DNA of 64,000 nucleotides from Bradyrhizobium australiense (GTDB lineage: Bacteria; Pseudomonadota; Alphaproteobacteria; Rhizobiales; Xanthobacteraceae). Shown here piece after piece: positions 27,797-34,999 of this stretch. The stretch is from the NCBI RefSeq assembly GCF_013114825.1, contig NZ_JAAVLX010000004.1, positions 558,001 through 622,000 on the forward strand. Reading direction: 5' to 3'. The number at the start of each line of letters is the position of its first letter. The first letter of the stretch is position 1. The notes beneath the pieces were generated by a model that was given only the letters and a program-made list of their open reading frames with translations, was not told the origin of the DNA and did no database searches. The position numbers and the translations under genes were made by a program.

Positions 27797-27870
27797 TGGG
27801 GAATGGTGTAACGGTAGCACAACAGACTCTGACTCTGTTTGTCTTGGTTCGAATCCAGGTTCCCCAGCCA
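27797..27870 (+). tRNA. tRNA-Gln (anticodon CTG)
   Basis: A complete cloverleaf can be drawn. The acceptor stem is TGGGGAA/TTCCCCA, followed by G and an encoded CCA (27868-27870). The D-loop holds GGTGTAACGGTAGCAC, and the anticodon stem is ACAGA/TCTGT with loop CTCTGAC giving anticodon CTG. The T arm is CTTGG/CCAGG with loop TTCGAAT. Directly downstream the gene content changes from core-like to island-like, so its 3' end is a likely integration site. Confidence 0.93.
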
Positions 27871-28019
27871 GATTTCCCTGAAAGATTCAACTCATTGAAA
27901 TCATTACACTTGTTGCGCTGGGTAACTGACGTACCCCAACGCTGACCCTAACGACTGACCCAACGCCCGCGCGATCTGATCCCTCGTCATCGGATGAGAG
28001 CTTAGGTCGCCGTTATCGT

Positions 28020-28313
28020 TCAGAACATCTCGTCCGTGACACCCCTCGTGCCTGACGTCCAATGATGGTCAATAGCCTTGTACACGTCACCAACCCACTT
28101 CTCATCACGAGCGGCCTGCGCTCCGACGTAGTCATTTCCCTGGAGCCACGTTGTGAGTGCGAACCGCACCCCTTCGAGTTCAAGGTTGCCGATCACGTCG
28201 GACAAGTAGACGTGGCCATCTTCCCCCACACGAAGTTGGCGATGCTGGCTGTCATCTTTCGATGCGATCAATTCCCTAACCGCGTCGATCGTGAATGTCT
28301 CTGGCTTATTCAT
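28020..28313 (-). CDS. Hypothetical protein
   Basis: Unrecognised protein of 97 residues from ATG 28313 (MNKPETFTIDAVRELIASKDD). It is acidic and soluble, with a central HVYLSDVIGNLELEGVRFALTTW segment that looks like a real folded core. The frame is open further upstream, but that extension lacks protein-like composition. It is the first gene inside the island after the tRNA. A short downstream frame (TRDQIARALGQSLG, ending near 27900) could be a tiny gene or a remnant. No function can be assigned. Confidence 0.65.
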   Translation of the reverse strand: MNKPETFTIDAVRELIASKDDSQHRQLRVGEDGHVYLSDVIGNLELEGVRFALTTWLQGNDYVGAQAARDEKWVGDVYKAIDHHWTSGTRGVTDEMF

Positions 28314-28520
28314 GTTTATCACGCCACGTTCCCTCCAACTGGAAATGTGCCTCGATTTTCCCAAGTCAAGCCCGAACTCAGGAGCATCCTCAACACCGGG
28401 CCAACAAGGACGGGCGTTCGGCCCGCTCGCCAAAGCGACGGCACAGATAGAGGCTCCGGTGGACTTGTCAGGATTGGCGTGGCGCGTACCACAAGTGACC
28501 GCCAATGAAGGAGGGACGGA

Positions 28521-29186
28521 ATGACAACTCTGGGACCGCTGCAAATGCGGGCGACGCTTAGCTTAAGATCGAACTTTGCGGTCAATCATTTGCGCGTGGC
28601 TAGTCGTGAAGCACGCAGTGCTCATGAGGTCGAACAGCTCAACGATATAAGCCAGCATGGCCCATGGTTTGACCAGATGATGATGCATGTTCCTGTAGCG
28701 ATCGTGATGGCCGCGGCTGCTCTCGAAGCGAACTGCAATGAGATAGTACAGGACATCCTCGATGGATCGGCACGACTGTCGCTAGCGGCAGGGCATCAGG
28801 CTCTCTTGCGTGACTTGAAGGGCGACTACTCCGGAAATGCGATGGAGAGGTACCGTAAGCTAGCCCTTCTGCTGGACAAAGCGCCAGCATTAGGAGCCCT
28901 TCCATGGCAGAACGCCAGCCTGCTTGTCCGCTTCCGAAACGCCTTCATGCATTTCAAGCCGGCGTGGGACCATGAGACTGATGTGCATGATGGCAAGTGG
29001 ATTAAGGAGCTTAAGGCGCGAGTTTCAATTAGCGCAGGCTATCAGTCCAAGTTCATGTTCCCGTACGGCTTCATGACGTATGGCTGTGCCAAATGGGCTG
29101 TGGAAAGCGCGGGGATGTTCTCCGCAAACTTCTCTGCGTTGATTGGCGTGAGAGACCGATTAGCTGGCGGCGATGCCCTTCCATAA
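28521..29186 (+). CDS. HEPN-motif protein of unknown function
   Basis: Soluble helical protein of 221 residues with a good GGAGGG ribosome-binding site. The helix VPVAIVMAAAALEANCNEIVQDIL (57-80) and the motif LLVRFRNAFMHFKPAW with Arg139 and His144 fit the R-x4-H signature and helical pairing of HEPN-fold proteins, many of which are ribonucleases of toxin or abortive-infection systems. No nucleotidyltransferase partner gene lies next to it. The HEPN assignment is pattern-based; a non-catalytic helical bundle is the alternative. Confidence 0.75.
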   Translation: MTTLGPLQMRATLSLRSNFAVNHLRVASREARSAHEVEQLNDISQHGPWFDQMMMHVPVAIVMAAAALEANCNEIVQDILDGSARLSLAAGHQALLRDLKGDYSGNAMERYRKLALLLDKAPALGALPWQNASLLVRFRNAFMHFKPAWDHETDVHDGKWIKELKARVSISAGYQSKFMFPYGFMTYGCAKWAVESAGMFSANFSALIGVRDRLAGGDALP

Positions 29187-29194
29187 ACTTGCCC

Positions 29195-29655
29195 GTTGAT
29201 CGACCACCATCATCACAGAGTTGATGGGAGGAGCATTGAGGCCGGCGGCTTGCACCAGCCTTGAGGTTACCGCCTTGAGGCACTGTCCTTGAAGTCCCCG
29301 CATTGAGGTTGGGCCATTGAGCCGTGACCATTGGGTGGAGCACTCGGTCTACAGCCCCCTCTCCCTCACCCTCGTGCACATGCATGGAGCCGTGGCATTG
29401 GGTTCATGACATTGGGCTCACGCCGTTGGGTTCTCGCTTACGTGACCCTCGAAGTTGGCCCGGTGTGTGGTGGTAGGTATCTAGGTCACTTTGAGCACTA
29501 AAGCTCAGGAGACGCTCGGCACTCCTTTAGGCATTGGGTGTGGGTGATGATGGAGAAGGTCCGCACTATCCCTCTGAGCCGAACTCAGCGATTGCTCTTC
29601 GAGGAAGGCTTGAGGGCGGACCTAGAGCTGCATTAGTGGAAGCGTAAGAAATCGG
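29195..29655 (+). repeat. Four-copy non-coding repeat, copy 1
   Basis: Starts 'gatcgaccaccatcatcacag', contains 'cgtgaccctcgaagttggcc' and 'tctaggtcactttgagcac', and ends 'cattagtggaagcgtaagaa'. The same ordered blocks occur at 34782-34999, 41281-41720 and 52250-52548, always in this orientation. Within it the phrase 'cattgag/cattggg' recurs many times. No open frame is conserved between copies, so it looks like a non-coding element of unknown function. Confidence 0.7.
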
Positions 29656-29836
29656 CGCAAGTTAGTGAGGGGTGCCGGGGCCGAATACGTCCGAGATAAA
29701 ATCGATTCCAATTACCTCAATGCTGCAGCGGAAGGGGTGTCCTCCTATCTGCATTGAAATTACTACGACTTTTAGAGCTCTAGCTATTCTCCACGCGCCA
29801 CTCCACGAGAGTGCTCGAAAACGTGGGTGGCGGGCC

Positions 29837-30292
29837 TCAGAGCCCGATGGCTGTTACTTTGGCCTCGCCCACGAATAACGTCTCCCATTGCGGGCTCTCG
29901 CCCGCCTCGCCCCGCCAGTAGTTTCGAGCCCGTTCCCGCGTGACCGAAAGTGGTTCGCTGTCGCCGAGCAAGAGACTGGCGTCCACACGGTGAATTGTAC
30001 CCGTGCAGGTCAACTCGCAAATCGTACTGCCAGGCCCGACAAGCTGTTTCCAGTACCGAGCCTCTTCGACCGTTTCGCAGGCAAATAGGCAGCGCTGGCG
30101 CGATGGCGGTTCGCCCTTGAACTCTGCCAGCCTGATCTCTTCCATGATTAGCTCACGGCAAAGCATCACGTAGTGCTGAGCGACTTCGGCTGCGACCGTC
30201 GGCAAGGTCGGGCAGTTGATGTTTCCGGCTTGCACCTGTTTCAAGAACTTCACCGCGGGGACTTGTACGGTGCTGCCGTTTTCGACCGTCAC
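29837..30292 (-). CDS. Hypothetical protein (possibly N-truncated)
   Basis: Protein of 151 residues from a GTG at 30292. The middle reads PPSRQRCLFACETVEEARYWKQLVG and the end NYWRGEAGESPQWETLFVGEAKVTAIGL. This layout resembles the C-terminal part of a DUF2441-type family that I recall only loosely. The frame stays open about 130 bases upstream (IGEGFTPFFGFYEGSRTYP), with protein-like sequence but no ATG, so the N-terminus may be lost or a rare start used. Function unknown. Confidence 0.6.
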   Translation of the reverse strand: MTVENGSTVQVPAVKFLKQVQAGNINCPTLPTVAAEVAQHYVMLCRELIMEEIRLAEFKGEPPSRQRCLFACETVEEARYWKQLVGPGSTICELTCTGTIHRVDASLLLGDSEPLSVTRERARNYWRGEAGESPQWETLFVGEAKVTAIGL

Positions 30293-30525
30293 GGGGTAAG
30301 TGCGCGAGCCCTCGTAAAAGCCAAAGAACGGCGTGAAGCCCTCGCCGATCTTGTGATCTGGGCGAGCCCCAACGCTTGCTTGTATGGTTTTGTTTCGGTG
30401 AGGTGAAACAGTTTTCGACCGCTAACCCGCTCAACCACTGCCTACGGCTCCCCCGTCTCAAATCCCGTCGCGATCTAACTCATGAGATTACCGAATTCCG
30501 CCACAAGTGCCAGCGCAAATGCGGG

Positions 30526-30684
30526 ATGCTCAAAAGCTTCCGCTGCGATCACTGCGAAGAAGAGTTCGCACCAGAAGAGCTGGTCATTCTTGCGCCACCG
30601 GCTGGCCACGGCGAGCTGATCTGCGAGCGGTGCATAGAGATCAGCCTTCGTCGGGCCATCGCGGAGCTACCGCGTGAGAATTGA
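30526..30684 (+). CDS. Small C4 zinc-finger protein
   Basis: Protein of 52 residues starting at ATG 30526 (MLKSFRCDHC). Two CxxC pairs (CDHC and CERC) separated by about 26 residues form a treble-clef-like C4 site, similar in layout to the ClpX N-terminal zinc finger (Cys4, GHGELICERCIEI). An upstream in-frame start would add 50 residues of poor composition. It probably binds zinc and a partner protein or nucleic acid; no context fixes the role. It is convergent with the next gene. Confidence 0.65.
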   Translation: MLKSFRCDHCEEEFAPEELVILAPPAGHGELICERCIEISLRRAIAELPREN

Positions 30685-30738
30685 TGCCTGCCTGCACAAA
30701 CCGAATGCGCGACCACAACGACAAGGCGTGACCGGCGT

Positions 30739-31011
30739 TTACGCGCTCTTTGCCTTTCGGTGAAAGTCGCCCCACACATCTTCGAGCGCTGGAACGTCCG
30801 CGCTGCACAGCGTGTTGCTGTACAACGGATCGTCATTTGACTTCCCTTTGGCGGCTTCGCGAAGAAGCGCCTCGTCCACGGGCTTTTTGATCAAGCGCAA
30901 CGCGGCCGCACGATACAAACACGCGTCATCGTCTGGTACATCCTTAGAGGCTATGTACAGATAGTAGGCGACGGCCTTTTCGAGCGTCCGGGCCAATTTA
31001 CGGTCAATCAT
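30739..31011 (-). CDS. Hypothetical protein
   Basis: Unrecognised 90-residue protein starting at ATG 31011, which has an AAGGAACGA ribosome-binding site. It is predicted helical (LARTLEKAVAYYLYIASKD; ACLYRAAALRLIKKPVDEALLREAAKG). It lies 58 bases downstream of a secreted TPR-like protein gene on the same strand. The long frame upstream of the ATG overlaps that gene and is not convincing. No family recognised. Confidence 0.65.
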   Translation of the reverse strand: MIDRKLARTLEKAVAYYLYIASKDVPDDDACLYRAAALRLIKKPVDEALLREAAKGKSNDDPLYSNTLCSADVPALEDVWGDFHRKAKSA

Positions 31012-31069
31012 TTCGTTCCTTCCTTGGTTAGCTGGTCGAATCGCCTCACCACCCGCGCGCCAACCTGAG

Positions 31070-31732
31070 TCACCTTGATCGCCACCCGGGCACACATCGC
31101 GGGAGCACCTTTGATTTGTTCTCTCTGTAGGCGCGATCATCATCACGGGCGCGGGCAATCCGAAGAGCCGCTTCCATATCCATAGTTGCCTGAAAGTCGT
31201 TGCATAGCAGACTTTGGACCTCAGCTCGCGCCGAGTAAGCCGCGTGGTTTTCACGATCGTACGAGATCGCGGCATTGTAGCTGCTAAGCTCGGCCTTCGC
31301 ATAGTTGAGCGCCTTCTCTGAGCTGCCATCTGACTCTTTTAGTCTAGCCAACGAGAGATATTGCCCTAGCCTATTATAGCTATGGGACATCTGCCTCGGC
31401 CACACTTGACGCCCAATCGCTGAGAGTTTGCCGGAGGAGAACTCCGCCTTCATGTTCTCGAGCGTGATTCTTATTTGCGCGCGAGTGTACTCGGCAGCTC
31501 GATCAAAGTCGTCCAGCTCGGACCATGCGAACGCAATTTCTGAATAAATGCCAGGAAAAATGGCTTTCGACAGTTTGCCGTTCTCCATAAGTGCTAAGCA
31601 CCGCTCGATTTTTGCTTTCGGCGCTTTGATACTCTGGCAGCGATCTACATATACTTTGTAGTCATCTGCCACTGCGGTCGACGCGAATACTGGCAAAAGC
31701 AGCGCGATTTCTATAACGCGACAGCCACGCAT
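31070..31732 (-). CDS. Secreted TPR-like protein
   Basis: Protein of 220 residues from ATG 31732, which follows a GGAGAGGTG ribosome-binding site. A signal peptide (MRGCRVIEIALLLPVFASTAVADD) gives export to the periplasm. The mature part is rich in paired helices with a tetratricopeptide-like rhythm (IYSEIAFAWSELDDFDRAAEYTRAQI; ALNYAKAELSSYNAAISYDRENHAAYSARAEVQSLL). Such proteins scaffold other proteins. It follows the broken nuclease gene by 17 bases and may have been its operon partner. Function unknown. Confidence 0.75.
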   Translation of the reverse strand: MRGCRVIEIALLLPVFASTAVADDYKVYVDRCQSIKAPKAKIERCLALMENGKLSKAIFPGIYSEIAFAWSELDDFDRAAEYTRAQIRITLENMKAEFSSGKLSAIGRQVWPRQMSHSYNRLGQYLSLARLKESDGSSEKALNYAKAELSSYNAAISYDRENHAAYSARAEVQSLLCNDFQATMDMEAALRIARARDDDRAYRENKSKVLPRCVPGWRSR

Positions 31733-31749
31733 CACCTCTCCCTCCGCAA

Positions 31750-32309
31750 CTAACCACAATGCGCTTTTGGTGGATGGTCATTCGCATCGTCCGAGCAGTC
31801 ACCAGGCTTTCCGCCTTGATTGATGCAAGCGCGGTACAGCCAAGGCGCGACGTAGCTCGCCGCCCATATGCCACGCCCGGCGTGCTCGGCTTCACACTGT
31901 GCTCTTCGTACTGCCCTTTGGAGTATTTAGGCCAGTCCAGCGCGAGCCCGTTCCGCACAAGCCACGCGCCCAAATCGATCGCCTCCACTGAGCACGTTGC
32001 GACGGTGCGCCCATAGACATCACGCCCAACCGCCTCACAGCTAACCGCCCTCCCCGCTATGAAGGCGTCCAGTTCGTTCGCCGCGTTCGCTCCGCAACGA
32101 TAAGGCAAGCTGTCCTCACCCCGGCAGAGCTGCGAGCTTTCAGGCGCGTCAATGCCCCATAGCCGAATGCGCGTGCCGTGAAATTCGAGCGTGTCGCCGT
32201 TAACGATACTGGCCTGTCCGTCGATTGCGGCGCAAGGGCTTATGCTGCATGAGGCGATCAGCGCAAGGGTAGCCACGAGATTCCTCAAGCTCAACGTGTC
32301 GGCTTCCAT
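31750..32309 (-). pseudogene. Thermonuclease-like (SNase) gene, frameshifted
   Basis: Secreted staphylococcal-nuclease-type protein. The first frame gives a signal peptide (LVATLALIASCSISPCAAI), VNGDTLEFHGTRIRLWGIDAPES and GRDVYGRTVATCSV, the OB-fold core with the Asp/Arg active-site region. Near 31895-31905 the reading shifts: the family C-terminus (GRGIWAASYVAPWLYRAC, then GDCSDDANDHPPKAHCG) continues in another frame and stops at 31750. A one-base deletion explains this. The shifted product would instead read a non-homologous tail to 31662. It is either a recent pseudogene or a sequencing error. Confidence 0.8.
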
Positions 32310-33037
32310 TCACGCGCGAGCTTCTGCGCCTCAGCTATTTGCGCCGTTGTCATCTTTGCGGCCAATTCATCGCGTCGCTTTATGATGTCGTTGCGCATGT
32401 CCGCGTATTTGACCCGTGGGGCAGCGACGTTTAGGAGCTTGTGTGCTTCAACGTAGTCTTGCGGAACTCCGATGCCATCCGTGTAGGCCGCCGCTAGCGT
32501 TACTAACGAGTCGAAGTCGCCTTGATCGGCGCCTCTTTGAAACCAAGCGATAGCTTCAGGCAAATTACCGGTGACGCCTGAGTTGGGCCCTGTCGGGTCG
32601 AAGGTTGCATCACCAATTGGGTAGTTCATGACACCAAGACTGAATTGCGCGACAGCACTGCCTTTTTTCGCTGCCTTCTCAACAAGAGCGTACACATTCG
32701 GTGCCAGGGGCTGGCCGCGATACATGAATCGCCAATTTCGGCCAATATGGCTCAGCGAAGCCACTGCATCTTGATCTCCCGCGTCGGCTGCTTTGCCGTA
32801 CCAATTCGCAGCCTCAAGCCAGTCACGTTTTACGCAATAGCCGATGCTGTTGAAGTAACCTAATCTTGAGAATGCCTGCACAACGGTCTGCGCGGCAAGC
32901 TCCCGGTATATCCGAAGCGCGGTTGGACAGTCGTCGCGGCGTTCCGCTGCGGTGGCCTCTTCGAGCGTCAGTGCGTCGGCCGACGACGCGAAGCTCATCC
33001 ACAGACCGATATAAAAGACGACCGCCCAAGCGCGCAT
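32291..33037 (-). CDS. Secreted Sel1-repeat protein
   Basis: Protein of 248 residues. A signal peptide (VVFYIGLWMSFASSADA) is followed by about four Sel1-like repeats, short helical pairs of TPR type: EAANWYGKAADAGDQDAVASL, KGSAVAQFSLGVMNY, EAIAWFQRGADQGDFDSLVTLAAAYTDGIGVPQDYVEAHKLL. Cys37 and Cys68 could form a disulfide. It overlaps the start of the nuclease-like gene by 19 bases, so the two were expressed together. Sel1 proteins mediate protein contacts in signalling or envelope processes; the specific role is unknown. Confidence 0.85.
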   Translation of the reverse strand: MRAWAVVFYIGLWMSFASSADALTLEEATAAERRDDCPTALRIYRELAAQTVVQAFSRLGYFNSIGYCVKRDWLEAANWYGKAADAGDQDAVASLSHIGRNWRFMYRGQPLAPNVYALVEKAAKKGSAVAQFSLGVMNYPIGDATFDPTGPNSGVTGNLPEAIAWFQRGADQGDFDSLVTLAAAYTDGIGVPQDYVEAHKLLNVAAPRVKYADMRNDIIKRRDELAAKMTTAQIAEAQKLAREWKPTR

Positions 33038-33116
33038 TTTTGCTTCCCCCTCACCTTGACTTGTTTAGAACATAGTGAGAACTTTGCATAGCCTCTTGCG
33101 TGTATGGGATTGAGGG

Positions 33117-33333
33117 ATGCCTGCCGCTGCCGCCCCAACACTTCAGTCAGACGCGCAAGCGCTAGAAGCTGCCGCCGATCAAGCAATCGCAGCTTGCGGC
33201 GGTGACGCCCGCGAAGCCGTGAAGGCGGCTGTTGATTGCGAACGAATTTCTTGAGCGGGAGATGGAAGCGCAGGTTTCGCGCGGGTACATTCGCGGCGTG
33301 AAGCACGGCAGATTCAACACCTATTCCGGTTAG
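33117..33333 (+). pseudogene. Small conserved protein gene, +1 frameshift
   Basis: From ATG 33117 the frame reads LQSDAQALEAAADQAIAACG, GDAREAVKA, then an extra base in the GGCGGC run near 33224-33228 ends it at a TGA about 25 bases later. Removing that base restores LLIANEFLEREMEAQVSRGY and GVKHGRFNTYSG with a TAG at 33331. I recall intact homologues of this pattern in Bradyrhizobium. It is a broken copy or a sequencing error. Confidence 0.65.
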
Positions 33334-33672
33334 CAGGCGGCTCAATGGGCTGAGCTGCTGCTCCTGCAGTTGCAGAATCAAGAGCTAGCGTTGCTTCGAC
33401 GCCTGCTTAGCACGACGAGGCATATCCTTGTTTGGCGGGCTTATGGCAATCGTGCGGAAGCCACGAACAGCGTACCTCGACCGTAGGCAGGGTTCGACTA
33501 TCGATCCTCATCTCTCATTGCTTCAAGGATTTTGGACCGCGAGATCAACATCGTGATGGTGTTGCCCAGAGAGCTTGTGCATTGAGATTACTTAGCGGCC
33601 CGGCTTAGTGGGAGCGTGTTGCGCCGTGCTTACGTAATCCATGTAGCAAAAATGGCCACCGCATAAGGTGCG
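33334..33672. other. Gene-free stretch
   Basis: No convincing frame, RNA or repeat is seen. A plus-strand frame of about 37 codons from 33443 (MAIVRKPRTAYLDRRQG) has no recognisable features. The block 'cggcttagtgggagcg' near 33600 faintly echoes the end of the four-copy repeat, too weakly to call. Confidence 0.4.
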
Positions 33673-34446
33673 TTAGCGGAGTGGCTGGAATGCTGGAAGC
33701 GACTGGAGCAATAGCTTCTGATTGTTTCCCAGGGCAGCCCCGAACCCTCCACCGCCTGTGACTACCTTTTTAGTCTCCCCTTTTTCGGTCACCACTGTGT
33801 TTACGACCGCACCAGGAGCGAATGATACAATGAGTTTGTGAGTGTCGATACGCTCGGCGGCGGCAATCGGCCCCGCACCGATAAAGTGCTTAAGAGTCCA
33901 AGTTGGCCCTCCCGAAATGTTCTTAGTCAGAACGAACTGAATAGTTTGTCCGACGGCCTCTTTTTCCGCGAACTTGACCCGGTCTTGTCCGTCAAACGAA
34001 TGGGCAGCTATGTAAAGCGTCTCCTCAATTCCGAGGTCGCCCGCAAGATCATACTGCGAAACGACCTTGTCGCAGGAATTCCCATTCAGATTCGCCATCT
34101 CGAACGTAATGGATTCATTGTAGACCCTTTGACGTGCGCGCTTCACCGTGCCTGAGGCACCTATGGTCCACTGGGTTCCTGCTTCGGCCAGCGGTGCGAC
34201 ATACGTCAGAGATGGCGTGAAGCCACCACTATCATCGACCTGAAGGTAGAGATCGGCAGCTCCAACCCATCGGCCGGTGCGAAGCCTAGGATTGTGAAGT
34301 GTGCCCCGGTAGGCTTCACACTGGATGCGATCGATTATGTTTGCAACGGTGACCGGACTTCGGATGTCCAGCTCTGGAACCCCGGCACACGCAGACAAAG
34401 CAATAGCACTCACGGCCAAAAGGCCGATTGGAAAAAGCTTCGACAT
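33673..34446 (-). CDS. Lipoprotein of unknown function
   Basis: Protein of 257 residues from ATG 34446, which has a GGGGGAAA ribosome-binding site. A signal peptide ends in the lipobox LSAC (LLAVSAIALSACAG), so it is lipidated at Cys20. The mature part is beta-rich (GGFTPSLTYVAPLAEAGTQWTIGASGTVKRARQRVYNESITF) and ends with a Gly-rich stretch (VVTGGGGFGAALGNNQKLLLQ). No family recognised. It stands alone, with about 500 bases separating it from the recombinase gene. Confidence 0.8.
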   Translation of the reverse strand: MSKLFPIGLLAVSAIALSACAGVPELDIRSPVTVANIIDRIQCEAYRGTLHNPRLRTGRWVGAADLYLQVDDSGGFTPSLTYVAPLAEAGTQWTIGASGTVKRARQRVYNESITFEMANLNGNSCDKVVSQYDLAGDLGIEETLYIAAHSFDGQDRVKFAEKEAVGQTIQFVLTKNISGGPTWTLKHFIGAGPIAAAERIDTHKLIVSFAPGAVVNTVVTEKGETKKVVTGGGGFGAALGNNQKLLLQSLPAFQPLR

Positions 34447-34781
34447 GAAATTTCCCCCTGCAGCGGGTAGTATTTTTCCCTGGGGACAACCTTCAGACAA
34501 GGGCAAAAATGCAACAGTTCGGCAAACTCGCAGGCGCATGCGGGCACGTTCCCGACTGCGCACGATATGCCCTCAGGGCGAACTTGGCGCTCCTTTCGTC
34601 GAGCCAGCTCCGCTTGCAGGTATCGACCACCAATCCTCACCACTGCTTGGGGGAATGGCTTAAAGTCGGGGCTCTGGCGAGGCTCCAGGTACCTCGGATA
34701 CGACCAGTCGCACCCATATAGACGTTGGATCAAGATCAGCGACCGCATGATGCCGCTCCTTGATGGCCCGAGCCGCACCCC
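34447..34781. other. Gap with isolated repeat motif
   Basis: No gene is supported; a minus-strand frame through this stretch has implausible composition. The short block 'tatcgaccaccaatcctcacc' at about 34620-34640 matches the left end of the four-copy repeat and may be a truncated fifth copy. Confidence 0.4.
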
Positions 34782-34999
34782 TGGACAGGTTATCAACCAT
34801 CTAAACATCATCACATTGCTTGTCGGAAGGCCTTGAGTCGCTGCTCTGGGCTCTAGCCTTCAGGTAACCACCTTGAGCGCATGGCTTGAGCTTCGGCCTT
34901 GAGGTGACGTTGATGGTGATTGAGGCGAAGCATGGAGCAATGGCTTTAGGCCCGCGCCGTTCGGCTCTCGCGTACGTGACCCCTAAAGTTGGGCCGGTC
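34782..34999 (+). repeat. Four-copy non-coding repeat, copy 2 (truncated)
   Basis: Starts 'ggacaggttatcaaccatc', continues through 'gggctctagccttcaggtaac' and reaches 'acgtgacccctaaagttggg'; the right third present in copies 1 and 3 is missing. Its right end overlaps the last 54 bases of the serine recombinase gene, whose C-terminal residues RPNFRGHVRESRTARA are encoded by repeat sequence read on the other strand. Confidence 0.65.

Noticed and set aside
27797..27870. A second attachment copy of the tRNA 3' end inside the window
   Set aside because: Reading the rest of the window found only short partial matches such as 'ggttcccc' near 49775; the right end must lie outside or be diverged.
29195..29655. 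Repeat copy considered as a degenerate coding gene
   Set aside because: No frame is shared between the four copies, and conserved blocks are separated by distances that are not multiples of three.
34410..34814. Minus-strand frame of 134 codons upstream of the lipoprotein gene
   Set aside because: It overlaps the lipoprotein start, crosses the repeat copy and has implausible composition.
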